Source of the DNA: Monosporascus cannonballus | Lineage: Eukaryota; Ascomycota; Sordariomycetes; Xylariales | Assembly: GCA_004154925.1 (NCBI GenBank) | Contig: QJNS01000003.1 | Span: 682,001 to 746,000, forward strand | Direction of reading: 5' to 3' | DNA: 64,000 bases | Shown here: piece after piece, positions 61,663 to 64,000 of the stretch | Position numbering within the stretch: position 1 is the stretch's first letter | Layout of the letters: every line of letters starts with the position of its first letter | Position numbers and translations under genes: made by a program | The notes under the pieces: model-generated | Told to the model about the DNA's origin: nothing | Seen by the model: only the letters and a program-made list of their open reading frames with translations | Database searches by the model: none

Positions 61663-62501
61663 ATTGACGTCGATTCGAAGGATGCCTTGATAAATGAGTT
61701 ATAGTTGGTTATCCTGATGCGGTCTGCAGACTACTACCTCCATGCATAGTAGAGTTAAATTGGAGGCTTGCCCCTTATTTGGCGCAATGGGATCAGCTGG
61801 GTGGCACGATAACTTGGTAGCCAGATATGGAGCTTCGACAAGTCTAGCGCATTTATACTAGATAGAACGATTAGGCTCTGACAAATCAATGTACAGAAGC
61901 ATCATCGGGCTATATAATGCACGAGTGGTGAGAAGACAGCAAAATGTATCCCGCCCATTAAGATAAAAATCAGGCATACTTAAGAGTCAAATACAAGGCG
62001 TAACTAGCTGCGTCACCTTAAAAAAGAGACGGTGCAGCTTAAACGGTGCCAGCTGTCGGACAACTGAGGTCCAGTCGCTCGGATGTCAGAATTCAATAAT
62101 TGCATATGAGCACATATCATATTATCAAGACTAGAGAGATAAAACTTCCATGACACCATCCCTTATACTCCTCATTTTATTAAAACTTGCATCCCTCATA
62201 CCGACATTACACCACCAGGACATCCAGTCCTTCTCACGACCAAGACTCTCTCAAATTGCCGACCAGACATAGAGATCACCTTAGTATACGTCGCTTTTCT
62301 TCATGGACTCGTCGTACTCACACACACTCGTCAACCTAGAAGAAATTAAAGACCTAACGTCTGCTCGTCAAATCATCCCAGTCAGTCCCCGGCACCTAAC
62401 CCAATCACTCCACCCCAAAAGTACCAGTCACCCTTGTTCTACCCATCCCCAACTCCTAAGAAAGACTCGATTTCAACCCCGAACTTTGTTTCCAGATCCC
62501 T
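61663..62501. other. Intergenic region between MYND and zinc-finger factor genes
   Basis: 839 bp with both neighbours on the minus strand, so it holds the upstream region of the MYND gene and the 3' end of the zinc-finger factor gene. An AT-richer stretch at about 62080-62180 may carry promoter elements. The short open frame 62303-62515 has no domain and overlaps the factor's stop. Confidence 0.6.
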
Positions 62502-64000
62502 TCAATTCCCGTTGAAGAACAGATCATCATTGTTGGTGAACATCTCCACCGTGTTTTCAAAAGCTTCGTCAAACTTGCTGTCAGAGCTCAGCATGAGCAT
62601 GTTGGAAGCGCTATTCGTGAACTGCAGCAGGATGTCGTCATCGTTGTCGTTGAGTCCGCCTAGGCTTGGGATGCTGGCCGGCTCTCCAGCACTGCTCATC
62701 ATGATAGTCTCCGAACAGCTCGAACTCGGCTCTAGGTCGAAGTAAGGGGGGGAGGAAGACTGGGACAACTCGGGAAGCTCATTGCAGTGACTGGTCACGC
62801 TTTTTGCCGGCGACCCTGGTTGGGAGGATGGCAGGCCTTCGAGCACAGCTTCTGGGTGGAGTGACAGATGCGACAGTTGCGAAACATACGAGTGGATGCT
62901 TGCAGTCGATGGCGAGTTCGCAGTCGTCGGGGACTCGGTCGAGAGAGTCGGCATCGCGGCCGATGATGAGCCCAACCCTTGAAGGCTGCTTGGGTCCATC
63001 GTAGTTCCGCCTATGGACACATCCATGATGTCCAACATGTCGAAATCAGGCTCTGCATGCTCGGGGGAGTTCACGGCAGAGCTGTCAGAGTACCCGGACT
63101 GGGACGAAGTGGACGAAATGGATTTGTTCTTCTTGCGCGTTCGTGCCGACTTGTCCTTGCGCTCGTCCATATCTGGTCGGTGCTTACGCGGCCGGCCCCG
63201 TTTCACTACCTTGCGGACTACTCCATCGAACGCACCAATGCACATACCACGCTGCTTATGGCGTGTGAGTGCGTCATGGCGGGCGAAGCTGTTGCCGCAC
63301 TCACAAGGGTATGGCTTGATCCCAGTATGAATTTTAGCATGACGTTTTAGGTCGTGCTGTCGGACGAAGCATTTCTTGCACGTCGGGCACTGGTACTGGC
63401 GATCATTAAGGTGGGTCTGGACATGCGATTTAATGTTCTCCTTCCGACCGAATCTCTTGTTGCAGTCCTCGAAGGTGCAGACCCATTTGTTGTCTTTCGG
63501 GTCGGGGCCTTCGATGTACTGTTGTATATCATCTGAGGTGACGCCAGTTTCCGTTTTCGTTTTCTCGATGTCGATACTGGCAATACTGGCCGCGCTGGCA
63601 ATGCTTGCAACGGAATCCGTCCGTCGATGTGGTGAGCTTCGACGAGATCCTGTAGTGGTAGAAGGAGACTCTTCACTGGAAAGCAGATCAGAGCAGGCGC
63701 TAGATGGGCACAGGTCTGGCCTCATATCAAACGCATTGCCAAACTCGTGCATGAGGGACGTCGCAGGCGAAGTACCTTGCGAGAAGTCCGAGTTCGACGC
63801 CGCACTTGGCGGCTGTGACCGGCTGAAAGCTGGAAAACCGTCGAATTGTGTCTGAATCTGCATGCTGTTGTCGTTGACGTCATCGAGGCTCAATAAGCCA
63901 GCTGATAGAGCGCTCGATGGTTCATATGCACCAGACATCGGCATTGTGTTTGCCCTCGGGGGCGTCGGCATGATTGGACGGTTCTCAGCGAGCCGTCGCA
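62502..64000 (-). CDS. Swi5/Ace2-like C2H2 transcription factor, N-terminus cut by window edge
   Basis: The frame stays open to position 64000. The first in-window ATG is at 63971, giving 489 residues, but residues R-L-A-E-N-R-P-I precede it in frame, so the true start may lie outside. Counting from that ATG, three tandem fingers are: C165-x4-C170-x12-H183-x3-H187; C195-x2-C198-x12-H211-x3-H215; and C223-x-C225-x12-H238-x5-C244, the last with the shortened C-x-C and terminal Cys seen in Swi5/Ace2 fingers. An AT-hook-like R-G-R-P-R-K-H (258-264) and a basic patch to 284 follow. Both flanks are Ser/Thr/Pro-rich and acidic; the last 40 residues (D-D-D-I-L-L-Q-F ... F-F-N-G-N) look like an activation domain. 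In yeast this class acts in the M/G1 programme; in moulds related factors affect growth and development. The exact orthologue is not established. Confidence 0.82.
   Translation of the reverse strand, partial: RRLAENRPIMPTPPRANTMPMSGAYEPSSALSAGLLSLDDVNDNSMQIQTQFDGFPAFSRSQPPSAASNSDFSQGTSPATSLMHEFGNAFDMRPDLCPSSACSDLLSSEESPSTTTGSRRSSPHRRTDSVASIASAASIASIDIEKTKTETGVTSDDIQQYIEGPDPKDNKWVCTFEDCNKRFGRKENIKSHVQTHLNDRQYQCPTCKKCFVRQHDLKRHAKIHTGIKPYPCECGNSFARHDALTRHKQRGMCIGAFDGVVRKVVKRGRPRKHRPDMDERKDKSARTRKKNKSISSTSSQSGYSDSSAVNSPEHAEPDFDMLDIMDVSIGGTTMDPSSLQGLGSSSAAMPTLSTESPTTANSPSTASIHSYVSQLSHLSLHPEAVLEGLPSSQPGSPAKSVTSHCNELPELSQSSSPPYFDLEPSSSCSETIMMSSAGEPASIPSLGGLNDNDDDILLQFTNSASNMLMLSSDSKFDEAFENTVEMFTNNDDLFFNGN

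Overview
The window is nuclear DNA of a filamentous ascomycete (Pezizomycotina; a Sordariomycete is my best guess, not proven). The genes have short introns of about 50-160 bp with GT...AG ends and CTRAY-like branch sites. The protein set is typical of moulds: a SulP sulphate permease, a DUF4470/MYND protein, a Swi5/Ace2-type zinc-finger factor and a secreted trypsin-like protease. The first 46 kb carry the pervasive C-to-T and G-to-A decay of repeat-induced point mutation (RIP).

Layout. Positions 1-46380 are a very AT-rich graveyard of nested transposons with no intact gene. From left to right they are: a minus-strand chromodomain-type Ty3/Gypsy copy (E1, 1-5345, cut by the window start) lying inside another copy (E2, 5346-8390); the 3' end of a plus-strand Gypsy copy with its LTR (8391-10766); a GC-normal island (10767-11690); a decayed element X (about 11690-12986 and 19647-21795) split by a complete plus-strand Gypsy copy (Ep, 12987-19646); a minus-strand Gypsy copy whose two LTRs do not match (E3, 21796-28492); and a minus-strand hAT DNA transposon (28493-46380) split by two complete LTR elements, E4 (30389-37211, target duplication TTATC) and E5 (38743-46050, target duplication CAAAT). 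The hAT terminal inverted repeat at 46380 is also the sharp edge between AT-rich and GC-normal DNA.

Positions 46381-64000 are ordinary gene-bearing DNA with five genes: a secreted trypsin-like serine protease (plus, 2 exons), a protein with two C-terminal C2H2 fingers (minus, 2 exons), a sulphate permease (plus, 3 exons), a DUF4470/MYND-finger protein (minus, 2 exons) and a Swi5/Ace2-like zinc-finger factor (minus, open at the window edge). In four of them a single uninterrupted reading frame misses part of the gene. Splicing restores the protease C-terminus, both fingers of the C2H2 protein, the permease STAS domain and the DUF4470 N-terminus. The genes do not form an obvious pathway or cluster.

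The most interesting signal lies in the transposon block. Every Gypsy element whose 3' region is visible (E3, E4, E5, Ep, perhaps the 8391-10766 remnant) carries a decayed ORF on the strand opposite Gag-Pol, between the chromodomain and the 3' LTR. It has a cysteine array spaced like a Gal4-type Zn2Cys6 domain, followed by a charged coiled-coil region. A second signal is that RIP damage in the LTRs is asymmetric: in each LTR the outer edge is well preserved and the inner edge is destroyed.
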